Below, one piece after another: positions 52,480 to 62,355 of a DNA stretch of 64,000 bases. The DNA is taken from the NCBI GenBank assembly GCA_029688825.1, contig JARUKX010000002.1, forward strand, positions 177,358-241,357, given 5' to 3'. This stretch comes from Haloarculaceae archaeon H-GB1-1 (lineage in GTDB: Archaea > Halobacteriota > Halobacteria > Halobacteriales > Haloarculaceae). Position numbers and translations under genes: made by a program. Position 1 is the stretch's first letter. Every line of letters starts with the position of its first letter. The notes below the pieces were generated by a model. It saw only the letters and a list, made by a program, of their open reading frames with translations. It made no database searches and was not told the origin of the DNA.

Positions 52480-53561
52480 GTCAATCGTCGTGATGGAAGA
52501 TCTCTTTGCGATCCGGTTGAACGACGGACAACCGATATCCACCGTGGTATAGTATCGATTATTGTGTTTCAACATGGCGGGTTGGCTTCTTGTTAGGTAG
52601 ACCCCGGGTACACAGGGGACGGGAATTACTGGGGATGTACTACCGTCTACTCCTCATAAATGTCCAATCCGTGTGTACACTCGGACGTCTTCTCAACGAG
52701 AGCGCTTGCGTGAAGGTATGTCACAGTTTTGGTCACCGGGATCCGTTACGAACCTATTTTTGTAATATACACTGGCTCCAGTACATACGGTAGTTATCGG
52801 AAAAATCCATCTGATACAACTATATTACTGTAATACCTACCCTCCTATTGTGTGCCCGCGTTTTACGTACTTAAATGTCTACCAAATGTCTGGAAGGTGT
52901 TAGTGACTACCAAAGCTTCCACCATAGGAGTGGCCGGAATCGGCCGTTGAGTACTTAGATATCCACGGTACGTAGAGGAAGGTGTGATACGAGGGGTATC
53001 ACTCGAGACTAAAATACACTGGGAAGCAAGGGTCAACTGTCGATAATCGGTTCCTTGCCAGCGGTTTCGGTAGGGTAAAGTTTTCCGTGCGTGGCTTCGA
53101 ACTGATACCGCCGTCTCTAATCCCGTGACGAACGTCTGCATCCGGTCGGACCGTAGTTCGTCACGAAGGTAGATCCAACAGTATGATGTCCACACACTAG
53201 AGGAACGGCACCACCGTGTATGGACTCCTGGTGGGTTCTCCAACGGTCAGAGTCAGCCTCGGAAAGGCCCTCGGGAAGAGGGCGCACCATGGGTGGAATG
53301 TCGATGTGCAGGTAGTAGTCCCGGTCCGGCTTCAACGTTCTCGAACTCGGTCTGAGGCCGAGGGGGGAGATCGCTAGGTGGGGAGTGCTGTCACGGATGA
53401 CTGTGGTCGGCGTTTCCACATGGATGGTCACTACTTACCTGCAACTATGGGATTACTTCGCGAGGTAATAAATGTTTCTTCAAACGAGACCCGAAAAATG
53501 CCAACCTGCGCGTTGTCGGGGGAAGTTTTATATGTCATGTAAAATAATCCTGTCTGAAGGG
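52480..53561. other. Long intergenic region with no firm gene
   Basis: Composition is lower in GC than the flanking genes. A minus-strand frame at 53117-53431 (104 codons, starting 'MTIHVETPTTVIRDSTPHLA') has moderately protein-like sequence but no recognised family. Other frames look random. The zone probably holds promoters for the divergent genes and decayed DNA. A TATA-like GTTTTATATG lies about 30 bases before ATG 53562. Confidence 0.3.
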
Positions 53562-55223
53562 ATGAATTCAAAAACCACCCCCTTGTCAGAGGTAGAAAGG
53601 CGAAAGTACCTGGGCTTGATTGGCGCAGGCTTCACCGCAGGACTTGCAGGCTGCTCCGGCGATGGCAGCGGGTCCGAGACGACCGATAGTGAGAGCACCG
53701 CCAGCCAGCAAGCAGGCGATATGCGTGGCGGCCACCTCCGGATTGGCCTCGGTCAGTCGATAAACACCTTGAATCCCGTGATGATGACGTCGGTGTTCCC
53801 ACAACGGTGGGGGGTGGGCATGTTCTACGATTCCCTGACTAGGATTGCGCCCGACCTGAGCGTCGAACCAGGCGTTGCCAAAGAGTGGTCCGCGAACGAT
53901 TCCGCCGACGAGTGGACGTTCACCCTGCGGGATGACGTATCGTTCCACGATGGCGGCGCGGTGACGGCCTCGGACGTCGCAGCGACCTTCAACACGGTCT
54001 ACAGCGACGACGTGGGAAGTCCCGGAAAGGGGACGATGGGGAGCATCGAATCCGTGGAAGTCGTCGACGAAACGACCGTTCAATTCACCTTGCCCAACTC
54101 AAACTCAGACTTCCCGAAGCTGGTCTGTAAAGCGTACGGGTCGATTGTCCCCGAAGACGTCGTCACCGACGCTGACGCGCGCAAGGCGCTCGGGTCCGAG
54201 GAACGGGGATCGGGGCCGTTCGTGCTCGAAAGCTTCTCGGCTGGCGACCACCTCACCGGCGTGCGAAACGAGGACTACCACCTGACGGCAGAGGACGGCG
54301 ACCCGCTTCCGTACGTCGACAAGGTCACGATCAAGACATTGCCCGAGCCCAGTTCTCGGATGAACGCGCTCCGGAACGGAGAGATCGACATGATCTGGAA
54401 GCCCGACCCCGCGAGGTGGAACGAGTTCAAGAACCTCGACGGCGCGACCACGCACCGAGTATCGGGTGGCCTCTTCAACAACATCGTGATGGACGTGAGC
54501 GTCGAGCCCTGGTCCGACAAACGGGTCCGGCAAGCGGTCATGTGGGCCGTCGATAGAGAGAAGATTATCCAGGGAGCGGCGAACGGACTGGGAGAGGTCG
54601 CAAACGACCAGCCCATCTCTCCCGCGTACGCCGACCACTCCGGAGACGTTGCCGCACGTGAACAGGATCTCGAAAAGGCGGAGCAGTTGCTCGCCGACGC
54701 CGGTTACCCGGACGGCTTCGACCTCACCGAGGAGTTCGGCATGACGTGTCCCGTGCCGGAGACCCACTCGATGAATCGCGTGGCGATTCTGCTGAAAGAG
54801 CAGGTCCAGCAGATCGGAATCGACTTCGAGATAGAGACGATGAGCTACTCGGATTGGATCTCCAACGAGTGGACGAAAGCGGACTTCTACGTCTCGTCGT
54901 ACGGGATGCGCATCAGCGGCGCGAACTTCCTGAAGCTACTGTTGCACTCCGAGGGTGGCTGGAACAACGAATCACACTATTCGAATGCCGACCTCGACAC
55001 CGTAATCGACAACGCCATCGCCGAGACGGATCCCGAAAAGAAACAGGAATACATGACAGAGGCTCAGCAGATCATTCGCGATGAGGGTCCGTACTCCATC
55101 CCGATGTGGCAAGACGCACTGGGCGTCACCAACGACTACGTGAAGAACTTCGAGCTGTTCCCGGTGAGCTTCATCGAGTATCCGGAGTACTACGCACTCT
55201 CCGGGAACGCACCGACGAAGTAA
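53562..55223 (+). CDS. ABC transporter substrate-binding lipoprotein (dipeptide/oligopeptide type)
   Basis: The ~553-residue protein starts with a Tat-like 'ERRKYLGLIGAG' and the lipobox 'GLAGC', then a Ser/Thr/Gly linker. The mature part is a cluster C (SBP_bac_5) binding protein: 'LNPVMMTSVFPQRWGVGMFY' near its start, 'LRDDVSFHDGGAVTASDVAA' and 'DKRVRQAVMWAVDREKIIQG' are family blocks. It would capture a peptide or related solute outside the membrane for the DppB/C/DF proteins in this cluster. ATG 53562 follows a TATA-like box by about 30 bases; upstream in-frame codons are unlikely. Confidence 0.9.
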   Translation: MNSKTTPLSEVERRKYLGLIGAGFTAGLAGCSGDGSGSETTDSESTASQQAGDMRGGHLRIGLGQSINTLNPVMMTSVFPQRWGVGMFYDSLTRIAPDLSVEPGVAKEWSANDSADEWTFTLRDDVSFHDGGAVTASDVAATFNTVYSDDVGSPGKGTMGSIESVEVVDETTVQFTLPNSNSDFPKLVCKAYGSIVPEDVVTDADARKALGSEERGSGPFVLESFSAGDHLTGVRNEDYHLTAEDGDPLPYVDKVTIKTLPEPSSRMNALRNGEIDMIWKPDPARWNEFKNLDGATTHRVSGGLFNNIVMDVSVEPWSDKRVRQAVMWAVDREKIIQGAANGLGEVANDQPISPAYADHSGDVAAREQDLEKAEQLLADAGYPDGFDLTEEFGMTCPVPETHSMNRVAILLKEQVQQIGIDFEIETMSYSDWISNEWTKADFYVSSYGMRISGANFLKLLLHSEGGWNNESHYSNADLDTVIDNAIAETDPEKKQEYMTEAQQIIRDEGPYSIPMWQDALGVTNDYVKNFELFPVSFIEYPEYYALSGNAPTK

Positions 55224-55365
55224 TGCTCTGCAGGACTCGCAGGCGGAGAGCCTTCAGCCCCAGCGACTGATACCGTCAGCCTTCGCCTCGTTGCAATCCC
55301 CGTGCTCCGTATTTTCGCCGCCGACACACACTGCTGCCCAAAGAACTATAGTATATTGCTAGCAT

Positions 55366-56154
55366 ATGTCGTATATGTTTCGCGAAGACGCGTTTGCAGA
55401 CGAAGTCGTATTAATTACCGGTGCAACAGGTGGCATTGGTCGCGCGACTGCCCGCCTGATGGACCGGTGCGGTGCCGACGTCGCCATCACTGGTCGCAAC
55501 GCCGAGAAACTATCAGAACTCGACTCAGAACTCGATGGACAGGTGTACGCCTACCGCGCCGACCTGACGAACGAGGAGGCGAGGGAGGAATTCATCACTG
55601 GCGCTCGGGAGATGCTCGGAAACCCGACGGCGCTGGTCAACTCGATGGGTGTCGGGTCCGGAGGGACAAGTGTCGCAGATCTCGACCAGGATGCCATCGA
55701 CAAACTCATGGAAGTGAACTACACGGCAACTGCGTTGCTCACCCGCGACGTTTATCGAGGTATGCGGGAACGTGAAGCGGGTGCAATCGTGTTCGTCTCG
55801 TCACTCTCCGGACTTCGAGGCTCCAAACACTACGCGCCCTACGACGCCTCGAAGTTCGCCATCACGGGCTTCGCGCAGTCGCTGGCCCGAGAGGCCATCG
55901 AGCACAACGTACGGGTCAACTCCGTCTGTCCTGGCTGGGTTGACACGCCGATGGCGACGGAGATGCTGCGTGAGGTGGCGGCCACGGAGGGGCGAGAGAC
56001 CGAGACCCTCCTTCGAGAGGCACGAGAGTCGATACCGTCGGGGCGGTTCACGACACCGGAAGAAGTCGCCAACGCGACGGCATTCCTGCTTTCCGACGCA
56101 GCGACCAACGTAATCGGCGAATCGCTGAAACTCTCTGGCGGCGCTGTGGTCTGA
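55366..56154 (+). CDS. Short-chain dehydrogenase/reductase
   Basis: The 262-residue enzyme has the cofactor motif 'LITGATGGIGRATARLM', 'ALVNSMGVGSG' at the NNAG position, the catalytic Ser in 'IVFVSSLSGLRG', the active YxxxK 'PYDASKFAITGF' and the late 'VNSVCPGWVDTPMA'. It should be an active NAD(P)-dependent oxidoreductase of the FabG-like classical type. It lies between the binding protein and the convergent permease genes and may process a product of the cluster. ATG 55375 is a second possible start. Confidence 0.85.
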   Translation: MSYMFREDAFADEVVLITGATGGIGRATARLMDRCGADVAITGRNAEKLSELDSELDGQVYAYRADLTNEEAREEFITGAREMLGNPTALVNSMGVGSGGTSVADLDQDAIDKLMEVNYTATALLTRDVYRGMREREAGAIVFVSSLSGLRGSKHYAPYDASKFAITGFAQSLAREAIEHNVRVNSVCPGWVDTPMATEMLREVAATEGRETETLLREARESIPSGRFTTPEEVANATAFLLSDAATNVIGESLKLSGGAVV

Positions 56155-56205
56155 CGCCGAACTGCAGGGCGGTCTCGGTGACCACCGAACTTACGAGAAT
56201 TGCTG

Positions 56206-57081
56206 CTACTCTTCCAGATAATCGCGCAGGGCGTCCCCAAGGAGGTTGAACCCGAGTATCGTCCCGCCCAGTGCTATGCCCGGTCCCAGCATGAACCATA
56301 TCTGCGATCGGAGATGGTTTCGGGCGACCGATGCCATGTATCCCCAGTCGGGGTTCGGCGGTTGCGTGCCGAGACCCAGAAACGACAGCGACGATCCGAT
56401 GAGAATCCCGAAGCCGATTCGAATGGATCCCTCGACAAGAATCGAGGAGCTGGCATTCGGGAGGATTTCGTAAAATGCGATTCGGAACAGCGATTCGCCC
56501 CGGGCTTCCGCAGCCGTGATGTACTCCTGGTTCTTTATCGAGAGCGTACTGCTCCGTGTGATTCGTGCTAGCCGAGGCGTAAAGACGATTCCGATGGCGA
56601 TGATGGTGTTCGTCAGTCCGGACCCGAGACCGGTGACGACCAGCAGCGCCAGCAGCAGCGACGGGATACTCATAAGGACATCCATCGCGCGCATCGTGAG
56701 CTCGTCGAAGCGGCCACCGGAGTACCCCGAGACGATTCCGATTGGGACTCCGAGCGCGAGGGCAAACGCCGTCGATCCGAGCCCGATGAGCAAGCTCGCT
56801 CGACCGCCGTACAGGATGCGTGAGAAGACGTCGCGACCGTACTGGTCAGTTCCAAGTAGGTACTGGAAGCTCGGAGAGGTGAGGCGGTCGATGACGTGTG
56901 TCTCCGTCGGTGGATAGGGCGCGATGAACGGTGCCGCGACGACGCCAAAGATAATCGGAACGAGGAGCCCGATACTGAGCGCACCTTTTTTCGTCGATAG
57001 CAACGCCTTGACGGCGGCGACCGTTTGGCTAACGCGCGATTCCGTCACGGTTACGGACGTGTTGGTGGGTTCTGACGACAT
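56206..57081 (-). CDS. ABC transporter permease (DppC type)
   Basis: The 291-residue protein has an N-terminal cytoplasmic part, then 'LLGTDQYGRDVFSRILYGGR', the signature of DppC/OppC permeases, and the EAA loop 'EYITAAEARGESLFRIAFYE'. Six hydrophobic segments are seen. It follows the DppB-like gene after two bases and pairs with it in the importer channel. Confidence 0.9.
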   Translation of the reverse strand: MSSEPTNTSVTVTESRVSQTVAAVKALLSTKKGALSIGLLVPIIFGVVAAPFIAPYPPTETHVIDRLTSPSFQYLLGTDQYGRDVFSRILYGGRASLLIGLGSTAFALALGVPIGIVSGYSGGRFDELTMRAMDVLMSIPSLLLALLVVTGLGSGLTNTIIAIGIVFTPRLARITRSSTLSIKNQEYITAAEARGESLFRIAFYEILPNASSSILVEGSIRIGFGILIGSSLSFLGLGTQPPNPDWGYMASVARNHLRSQIWFMLGPGIALGGTILGFNLLGDALRDYLEE

Positions 57082-57083
57082 CG

Positions 57084-58046
57084 TTATTGCTCACCGTATT
57101 CGATTCGCGGGTCGAGGTAGGTGTACAGGATGTCCGCAGCCAGGTTGGCGAACGTATAGACGATGGCGATAATCATCACAACTGCCTGGATGACAGGAAT
57201 ATCCCGGCTCTGGATAGCGCGAACAACGAGTCGCCCGAGTCCGGGAAATGCGAACACTTCTTCGACCACGACGATACTTCCTAGGAGGTAGCCGACGTCG
57301 AGTGCGAGCAGGGTGATCGTCGGTAACAGAGCGTTCCTGAGAGCGTGGAAGAATAGCACACGGTACTCAGATATTCCCTTCAGACGTGCTGTGCGGACGT
57401 AATCTGATTCCAGAACTTCGATGAGCTCTGATCGCGTTAACCGCATCACGTGCGCGATGAGGATGATAGTTAGCGTGAGACTCGGCAGTGCCAAGTGTTT
57501 CAGCCACGGAATAAGGCCCGATTGTAGCGGTTCATATCCGCCGAAGGGGAAAATCGACAGGATGGGACCGCCGAACAGCGTGAGCAGTACCATGCCGGTG
57601 ATGAACTCCGGGAAGCTCACCCCGAGATAACCAAAGGAACTGACCGCCAAGTCCTGGATGGAGTCTTCCTTCATTGCGGCCACGACCCCCAGTGGGATGC
57701 CGACACAGATGACCAGCACCAGCGTTAACGCCGCGAGTTGCACCGAGTGGATCAGGCGTGGGATGATGACGTCCATAGCCGACGCGTCGTTCAGGTAGCT
57801 GTTACCCCACTCCCCGGTGACGAACCCGACGAGCCAGTCGGTGTACTGGACGTACCACGGTTTGTTGAGCCCAAGTTGCTGTTCGACCGCGGCGATACTC
57901 TCGTTCGTCGCCTGCTTCCCAAGTATCAGTACTGCGGCGTTGCCCGGCAGTAACTGAGTAATGGCGAATACGATAAACGAGATAATTAGCAGGGTTACTG
58001 CTATGTACCCCATTCGTTTGAATAGGTATAGGCGGAAATCGGACAT
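57084..58046 (-). CDS. ABC transporter permease (DppB type)
   Basis: The 320-residue protein has the DppB opening 'LFKRMGYIAVTLLIISFIVF' with the first helix, the large extracellular loop 'GLNKPWYVQYTDWLVGFVTG', and the EAA loop 'DYVRTARLKGISEYRVLFFH'. It is the first gene of a two-gene permease operon. A TATA-like CACTTATAGTC on the minus strand lies 27-37 bases upstream. A decayed IS6 element has landed just upstream of that promoter, at 58101. Confidence 0.9.
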   Translation of the reverse strand: MSDFRLYLFKRMGYIAVTLLIISFIVFAITQLLPGNAAVLILGKQATNESIAAVEQQLGLNKPWYVQYTDWLVGFVTGEWGNSYLNDASAMDVIIPRLIHSVQLAALTLVLVICVGIPLGVVAAMKEDSIQDLAVSSFGYLGVSFPEFITGMVLLTLFGGPILSIFPFGGYEPLQSGLIPWLKHLALPSLTLTIILIAHVMRLTRSELIEVLESDYVRTARLKGISEYRVLFFHALRNALLPTITLLALDVGYLLGSIVVVEEVFAFPGLGRLVVRAIQSRDIPVIQAVVMIIAIVYTFANLAADILYTYLDPRIEYGEQ

Positions 58047-58072
58047 TTCTGGATATTCGATTGTTAGTCATT

Positions 58073-58083
58073 GACTATAAGTG
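58073..58083 (-). promoter_or_regulatory. TATA-like element of the DppB/C operon
   Basis: CACTTATAGTC on the minus strand, 27-37 bases upstream of ATG 58046. It is only 9 bases from the target duplication of the insertion sequence, so regulatory sites further upstream have been pushed away. Confidence 0.45.
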
Positions 58084-58100
58084 TTTTCACAGGTGCCGGA

Positions 58101-58797
58101 GGCATTGTTCAGATTAGCGGATTCCACTCGAAGGCGAAGGTTTGTAACAATGTTTCTGCGGAGTCAGCGGTTGTGGGGCGGAAGTGCGTCGCAAACTGCT
58201 CGGTTCGGCGTTTCAACTCCTTAAATAGCCATTCAACGGCATTCCGATTTCCATGTGTGACATGCTGAAATCGGAGCGAGAGCTGATGCAGTGCAGCGTG
58301 CAACCACGGTGCGTCATCGACGAGAAAGAGGCTGTTCTCGACGTCGTGTTTTGCGGCGAGTTCCTGGAGGAGTTGTTGGGAAATCGCAGCATTTCGCGTT
58401 GCATAGAGCTTCGTGTGGAGAAATTCGTTCGTCTCGGGATCGGTCGCGGCGTACAGCCAGAAGCGCTGATTATCGAGTTAAATCTCTGCTTCGTCGACCG
58501 CAACGTGATTCGGTACCTTTCCACCCGCTGGCTGTAAGCCGGCTTTCTGCACCTGATTATGGACGGTCGAGCGTGCGCGTTCGACAACGAAACTATCTCA
58601 GACAGAGACGGTATCTGGTAACGAAAATTCGCCCGCGTGGAGACGGATACCCAGTTTCATCGCCGACTCCTGTGTCGCCTCTCGCGCAACAAATCCTCAC
58701 TCGATGTCCGACCTAAACTGAGCAAGGCGGTCGGGTTTTGGCATGGGCACCAAGAATTTCGACCGCCTCGTTCTTCAGCCCGTATGTGAACAGTGCC
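58101..58797 (-). mobile_element. Decayed IS6-family insertion sequence with intact ends and target duplication
   Basis: The 697-bp element has terminal repeats GGCATTGTTCA (58101) and, inverted, GGCACTGTTCA (ending 58797). It is flanked by identical 9-base repeats GGTGCCGGA at 58092-58100 and 58798-58806; IS6 elements make 8-bp duplications, so one base may be chance. It lies between the divergent dppB-like and dppDF-like promoters. Confidence 0.8.
58109..58690 (-). pseudogene. IS6-family transposase with two stop codons
   Basis: The minus-strand reading is 'GFVAREATQESAMKLGIRLH', 'AGEFSLPDTVSV', TGA at 58598-58600, 'VERARSTVHNQVQKAGLQPA', 'NHVAVDEAEI', TAA at 58478-58480, then 'QRFWLYAATDPETNEFLHTK' and 'SLFLVDDAPWLHAALHQLSL' to 'HGNRNAVEWLFKELKRRTEQ'. 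Frame is largely kept, so only nonsense mutations inactivate it. It closely matches the relic at 41044-41510. Confidence 0.8.
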
Positions 58798-58910
58798 GGT
58801 GCCGGACACCTGATAATTCGCGCATTTTGTGGATAGCATGGTCGAATCCCGGAGAATCCCGATCGTGTAGCTTGTGAGTGGTTGTCTGCGAGAGCGTATT
58901 CCACCGCCAC

Positions 58911-58922
58911 AAATAAGTATAG
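58911..58922 (+). promoter_or_regulatory. TATA-like element of the fused ATPase gene
   Basis: AAATAAGTATAG, 20-31 bases before ATG 58942, supports this start and a short or absent leader. Confidence 0.45.
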
Positions 58923-58941
58923 AAACGACAATTTACGTACG

Positions 58942-61050
58942 ATGTCACACGTTACGCAAGAACAGGGCCCAGTAGCAAACGAACCCATTCTTTCCGTTGA
59001 GGACCTGAGTGTGGTGTACGAGACTAACGAGGATCCAGTGAGAGCCGTTCGAGACGTCTCACTGGAGATTCAGCCGGGCGAGACGCTCGGCATCGCCGGC
59101 GAAAGCGGGAGCGGAAAAAGTACGCTATCCCTGGCCCTACTGCGGTATCTTGCGGGGAGCGGTCGCGTCACGTCCGGCGACGTTCGATACCGCGACCAGT
59201 CTATTCTGGAACTCTCAGAGAAGGAACTCAGCTCGCTCCGAGGAAACGATATCGCACACGTCCCCCAGAACCCGAAGACATCGCTGAACCCGGCCCTTCG
59301 AGTCGGGACTCAAATCACAGAGACAATTCGCGCCCACCGGGACGTCTCGAAGGCCGAGGCCAGAGAACAGACGTACGACGTGATGCAGGAAGTAAACATC
59401 CCGGACCCCCAATCGAATTTCGATCAGTATCCGCACGAACTTTCGGGGGGCCAGCAACAGCGCGTCCTCATCGCACTAGCGCTCGCCTGTCAGCCACAGT
59501 TCCTGATCCTCGACGAGCCCACCACAGGGCTCGACATGACGACGCAGACGAAGATTCTCGACCTCATTGAGAGCCTCATCGAGCAGCGGAACACCAGTGT
59601 AATGCTCATTAGCCACAACCTCGGCGTCCTGGCCCAGATAGCCGACCGAGTAGGGATCATGTACGCCGGCGAAATCATAGAACGCGGGACGACGACGGAG
59701 ATCTTCCGCTCACCGGCAAATCCGTACACGCAAGGGTTGCTGGCCTCGTTGCCTCAGCAGGATAAGAGAAAACTGAAACCGATTCCGGGCCAAATCGGGG
59801 ACCTGCGGTCGATACCGGACGGGTGTATCTTCGCGGACCGATGTGACCTCGCCGAGGAAGCGTGCCGCACCGGCGAGATAGGGGACGAGAAGGTCACAGC
59901 AGACGAGTCACACTATGTGAAGTGCCGACGATGGGAAACGGCCCTCGAAGATCCGATTGGGGAGGGACTCGTTCAGAAGTCCAAAACGAGATCCTCGTCT
60001 TCGGAGACGTTACTTAGCGTTCGGGACCTCCGCAAGTACTTCGACGAGGAAAGTATCATCGACCGGTTCTTCGGTAGCGAGCCACCTGTCAAGGCAGTCG
60101 ACGGTGTCAGCTTCGATGTGAACAGGTCCGAAACGCTCGCTATCGTTGGCGAGTCCGGATGCGGGAAAAGCACGCTCGGCTCGTGTCTCCTCGACCTGTT
60201 GCCGCCCACTGGCGGGGCAGTCACCTATCGCGGTCGAGAGGTCACGGAGATGACTCCCACGGAGAAGGCAGACTTCCGCTCGGAGTGTCAGATAGTTTTC
60301 CAGAACCCTCATTCGAGCTTGAATCCCAGGAAGACGGTCGGACAGTCCATCAAGCGCCCGCTGGAGATGTTCACAGAGATGGACGAGACGGAACAGCGAG
60401 CACGCATTGCGGAGCTACTGAACGACGTTGGACTCGACCCCTCCTACGCGGACGACCACCCGAGCGATCTGTCGGGGGGTGAAAAGCAGCGGGTCGCTAT
60501 CGCTCGGGCCTTCTCGGTCAACCCGTCGCTAGTCGTTCTCGACGAACCGGTCTCGTCACTCGACGTCAGCGTCCAGGCCAGCATTCTCAACTTACTCGTC
60601 GACCTGCAGGAAGAGTATGGCACCTCGTATGTGTTCATCAGCCACGATTTGAGTGTCGTCAACTATCTCAGCGACAGAGTCGCCGTCATGTACCTTGGAG
60701 CGATTGCGGAGATTGGGTCTGTTGACACGGTGTTCGAACCGCCTTACCACCCGTACACGCGTGCGTTGCTCTCCAGTACGCCATCGACGGATCCGACCGA
60801 CGATGCCCCGCGGATTCACCTCGAAGGGGACGTTCCCAGCCCTCGAAACCCACCGTCCGGATGTAACTTTCACACGCGGTGCCCGCAGAAAATCGGTGAC
60901 GTCTGCGAGTGCGACGACCCACCGCTCGAGCGCGTCGAGGACTCTAGAGACGACCACCAGATAGCGTGTCACCTGGACGAGACAGCAATGGAACTAGACA
61001 TCGACGTTCAGGTCGACGGAGACGATACGGAGAACTCCAGTGCGTCGTAG
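58942..61050 (+). CDS. ABC transporter ATPase, fused DppD-DppF (two nucleotide-binding domains)
   Basis: The ~702-residue protein contains two complete ATPase halves. The first has Walker A 'GESGSGKST' and signature 'LSGGQQQRVLIALALA'. The second has 'GESGCGKST' and 'LSGGEKQRVAIARAFS', with Walker B 'LVVLDEPVSSLDV'. Each half ends in the oligopeptide-transporter C-terminal domain with Cys residues ('CIFADRCDLAEEACRTG'; 'GCNFHTRCPQKIGDVCECDD') that may bind an Fe-S cluster. It energises the DppB/DppC channel. In many species the halves are separate genes; here they are fused. ATG 58942 has a TATA-like AAATAAGTATAG 20-31 bases upstream. Confidence 0.9.
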   Translation: MSHVTQEQGPVANEPILSVEDLSVVYETNEDPVRAVRDVSLEIQPGETLGIAGESGSGKSTLSLALLRYLAGSGRVTSGDVRYRDQSILELSEKELSSLRGNDIAHVPQNPKTSLNPALRVGTQITETIRAHRDVSKAEAREQTYDVMQEVNIPDPQSNFDQYPHELSGGQQQRVLIALALACQPQFLILDEPTTGLDMTTQTKILDLIESLIEQRNTSVMLISHNLGVLAQIADRVGIMYAGEIIERGTTTEIFRSPANPYTQGLLASLPQQDKRKLKPIPGQIGDLRSIPDGCIFADRCDLAEEACRTGEIGDEKVTADESHYVKCRRWETALEDPIGEGLVQKSKTRSSSSETLLSVRDLRKYFDEESIIDRFFGSEPPVKAVDGVSFDVNRSETLAIVGESGCGKSTLGSCLLDLLPPTGGAVTYRGREVTEMTPTEKADFRSECQIVFQNPHSSLNPRKTVGQSIKRPLEMFTEMDETEQRARIAELLNDVGLDPSYADDHPSDLSGGEKQRVAIARAFSVNPSLVVLDEPVSSLDVSVQASILNLLVDLQEEYGTSYVFISHDLSVVNYLSDRVAVMYLGAIAEIGSVDTVFEPPYHPYTRALLSSTPSTDPTDDAPRIHLEGDVPSPRNPPSGCNFHTRCPQKIGDVCECDDPPLERVEDSRDDHQIACHLDETAMELDIDVQVDGDDTENSSAS

Positions 61051-61170
61051 CCCGTCGAAAACTCCGTCACCTCGATAGTACCGCTCTTTGTCTGTACCGT
61101 ACCGTACCTGTCCGTGCCGAGGTTCGGTTTCGGATGGAGACGAGTTTCTGTCGGCCTCAATCGCTCGGAC

Positions 61171-62355
61171 TCAGAACGACTGGGGTGCTTCTTCAACGAA
61201 TGGAATGTCCACTTCCGAAACGTCCGAGTCGAATCGATCCATACTGAAGTGGTCTAGCGAGAACGGCGTCTCCCCGCCGGTGATTGTTGCGGTGATCGCT
61301 GCGGCGATGACCGGCGAGAGCGCCACAGCACCTCGGCTGCCGTCGGCGACGACCAGTCCGTCTGTGAGCTCCTCGATGACCGGAAGCTGGTCCGGAGTCA
61401 CAGTGATTCCTTCCGGGCACTTGTACGTCTGGTCCTCTAGGAAGAGAACGTCACCGAAGTCGTTGAGTAGGTCCGGTATGTGTTCTGCAGCACTCAAAAG
61501 CCCTTCCTGGGGTAGATTTGGTGGAATGCTCTCGGGGCCGTCGACCCAGTACTCGATACCTGTCGTAAAGTTCCCGCGCACGTCGGGGCCGACCATCAAC
61601 TGGTCGTTCGACACGGTGGGAACCGCTTCGGCGGAGACCGTATTACTCTGTAGCGTTGCCCCGTAGATGACGAACGTTCCCATCGGGAGGTCGGCGAACT
61701 CAGATACCAGATCGTCCGTGTGGACGCCAGCGGCGACGACGACATCGTCCGCGTATATCGGTTCGTCGGCGTGTTCGGTCTCGACACCGACGACAGAGTT
61801 GCCGTCCGACACTAACTCCGTCACTTCGGTCTGCATTCGGAACTCCACGCCCATCTCCTCGGCCTGCTCTTTCATGGCCCTGAGATAGTGTACAGGGTCG
61901 ATAACGCCGGCTCGATCGTCCACGAAGCCGCCTTCGTAGCTGGTCAGGTCGAGTGCGCCCGGCCAGCGGTCTTCGAGTTCCGTTGCCGTGTTGAAGCTAA
62001 TTCCATCGATGTCCTCGATGGACTCTTTCAGTGCTTCGACTTCTTGGTCTGGCTGAGATGCCGTCTTTTCCTCGGCGACGAGTTCGATGTACGGGTGGTC
62101 GTGGTATTCGAACTCACCCGTTCCATCGAAGTCGCTGAAAAACTCGTGGAGCATGTCAGTCGCACCCGGAACGTGCTTTCGACCCAAGAATAGCCACCAG
62201 TCGGAAATGAACGCTGATGCGTTCGCTGACGCGCTATTGGTCAACAGTCCCTTTTCGAGGACGAGTACGTCGTGGTCGGGTGCGAGTTCAAGTGCAGTGC
62301 TACAACCGATGGCACCGGCTCCTACAATCACGACATCAAAGTCTTTCGTGACCAT
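61171..62355 (-). CDS. FAD-dependent oxidoreductase of the glycine/D-amino acid oxidase (DAO) family
   Basis: The ~394-residue protein opens with the dinucleotide-binding motif 'VVIVGAGAIGCSTALELA' and has 'DDVVVAAGVHTDDLVSEFAD' in the middle and 'GLVVADGSRGAVALSPVIAA' near the end, all typical of DAO-fold enzymes such as sarcosine, glycine or D-amino acid oxidases/dehydrogenases. It oxidises an amine substrate with FAD. ATG 62355 begins directly with the FAD strand; a TATA-like element (minus strand AAAAGTTTATGTGG, 62378-62391) lies 23-36 bases upstream. It is probably part of the amino-compound catabolic cluster. Confidence 0.85.
   Translation of the reverse strand: MVTKDFDVVIVGAGAIGCSTALELAPDHDVLVLEKGLLTNSASANASAFISDWWLFLGRKHVPGATDMLHEFFSDFDGTGEFEYHDHPYIELVAEEKTASQPDQEVEALKESIEDIDGISFNTATELEDRWPGALDLTSYEGGFVDDRAGVIDPVHYLRAMKEQAEEMGVEFRMQTEVTELVSDGNSVVGVETEHADEPIYADDVVVAAGVHTDDLVSEFADLPMGTFVIYGATLQSNTVSAEAVPTVSNDQLMVGPDVRGNFTTGIEYWVDGPESIPPNLPQEGLLSAAEHIPDLLNDFGDVLFLEDQTYKCPEGITVTPDQLPVIEELTDGLVVADGSRGAVALSPVIAAAITATITGGETPFSLDHFSMDRFDSDVSEVDIPFVEEAPQSF

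Noticed and set aside
53117..53431. 104-codon minus-strand ORF
   Set aside because: Partly protein-like but no recognisable motif, homologue or promoter.
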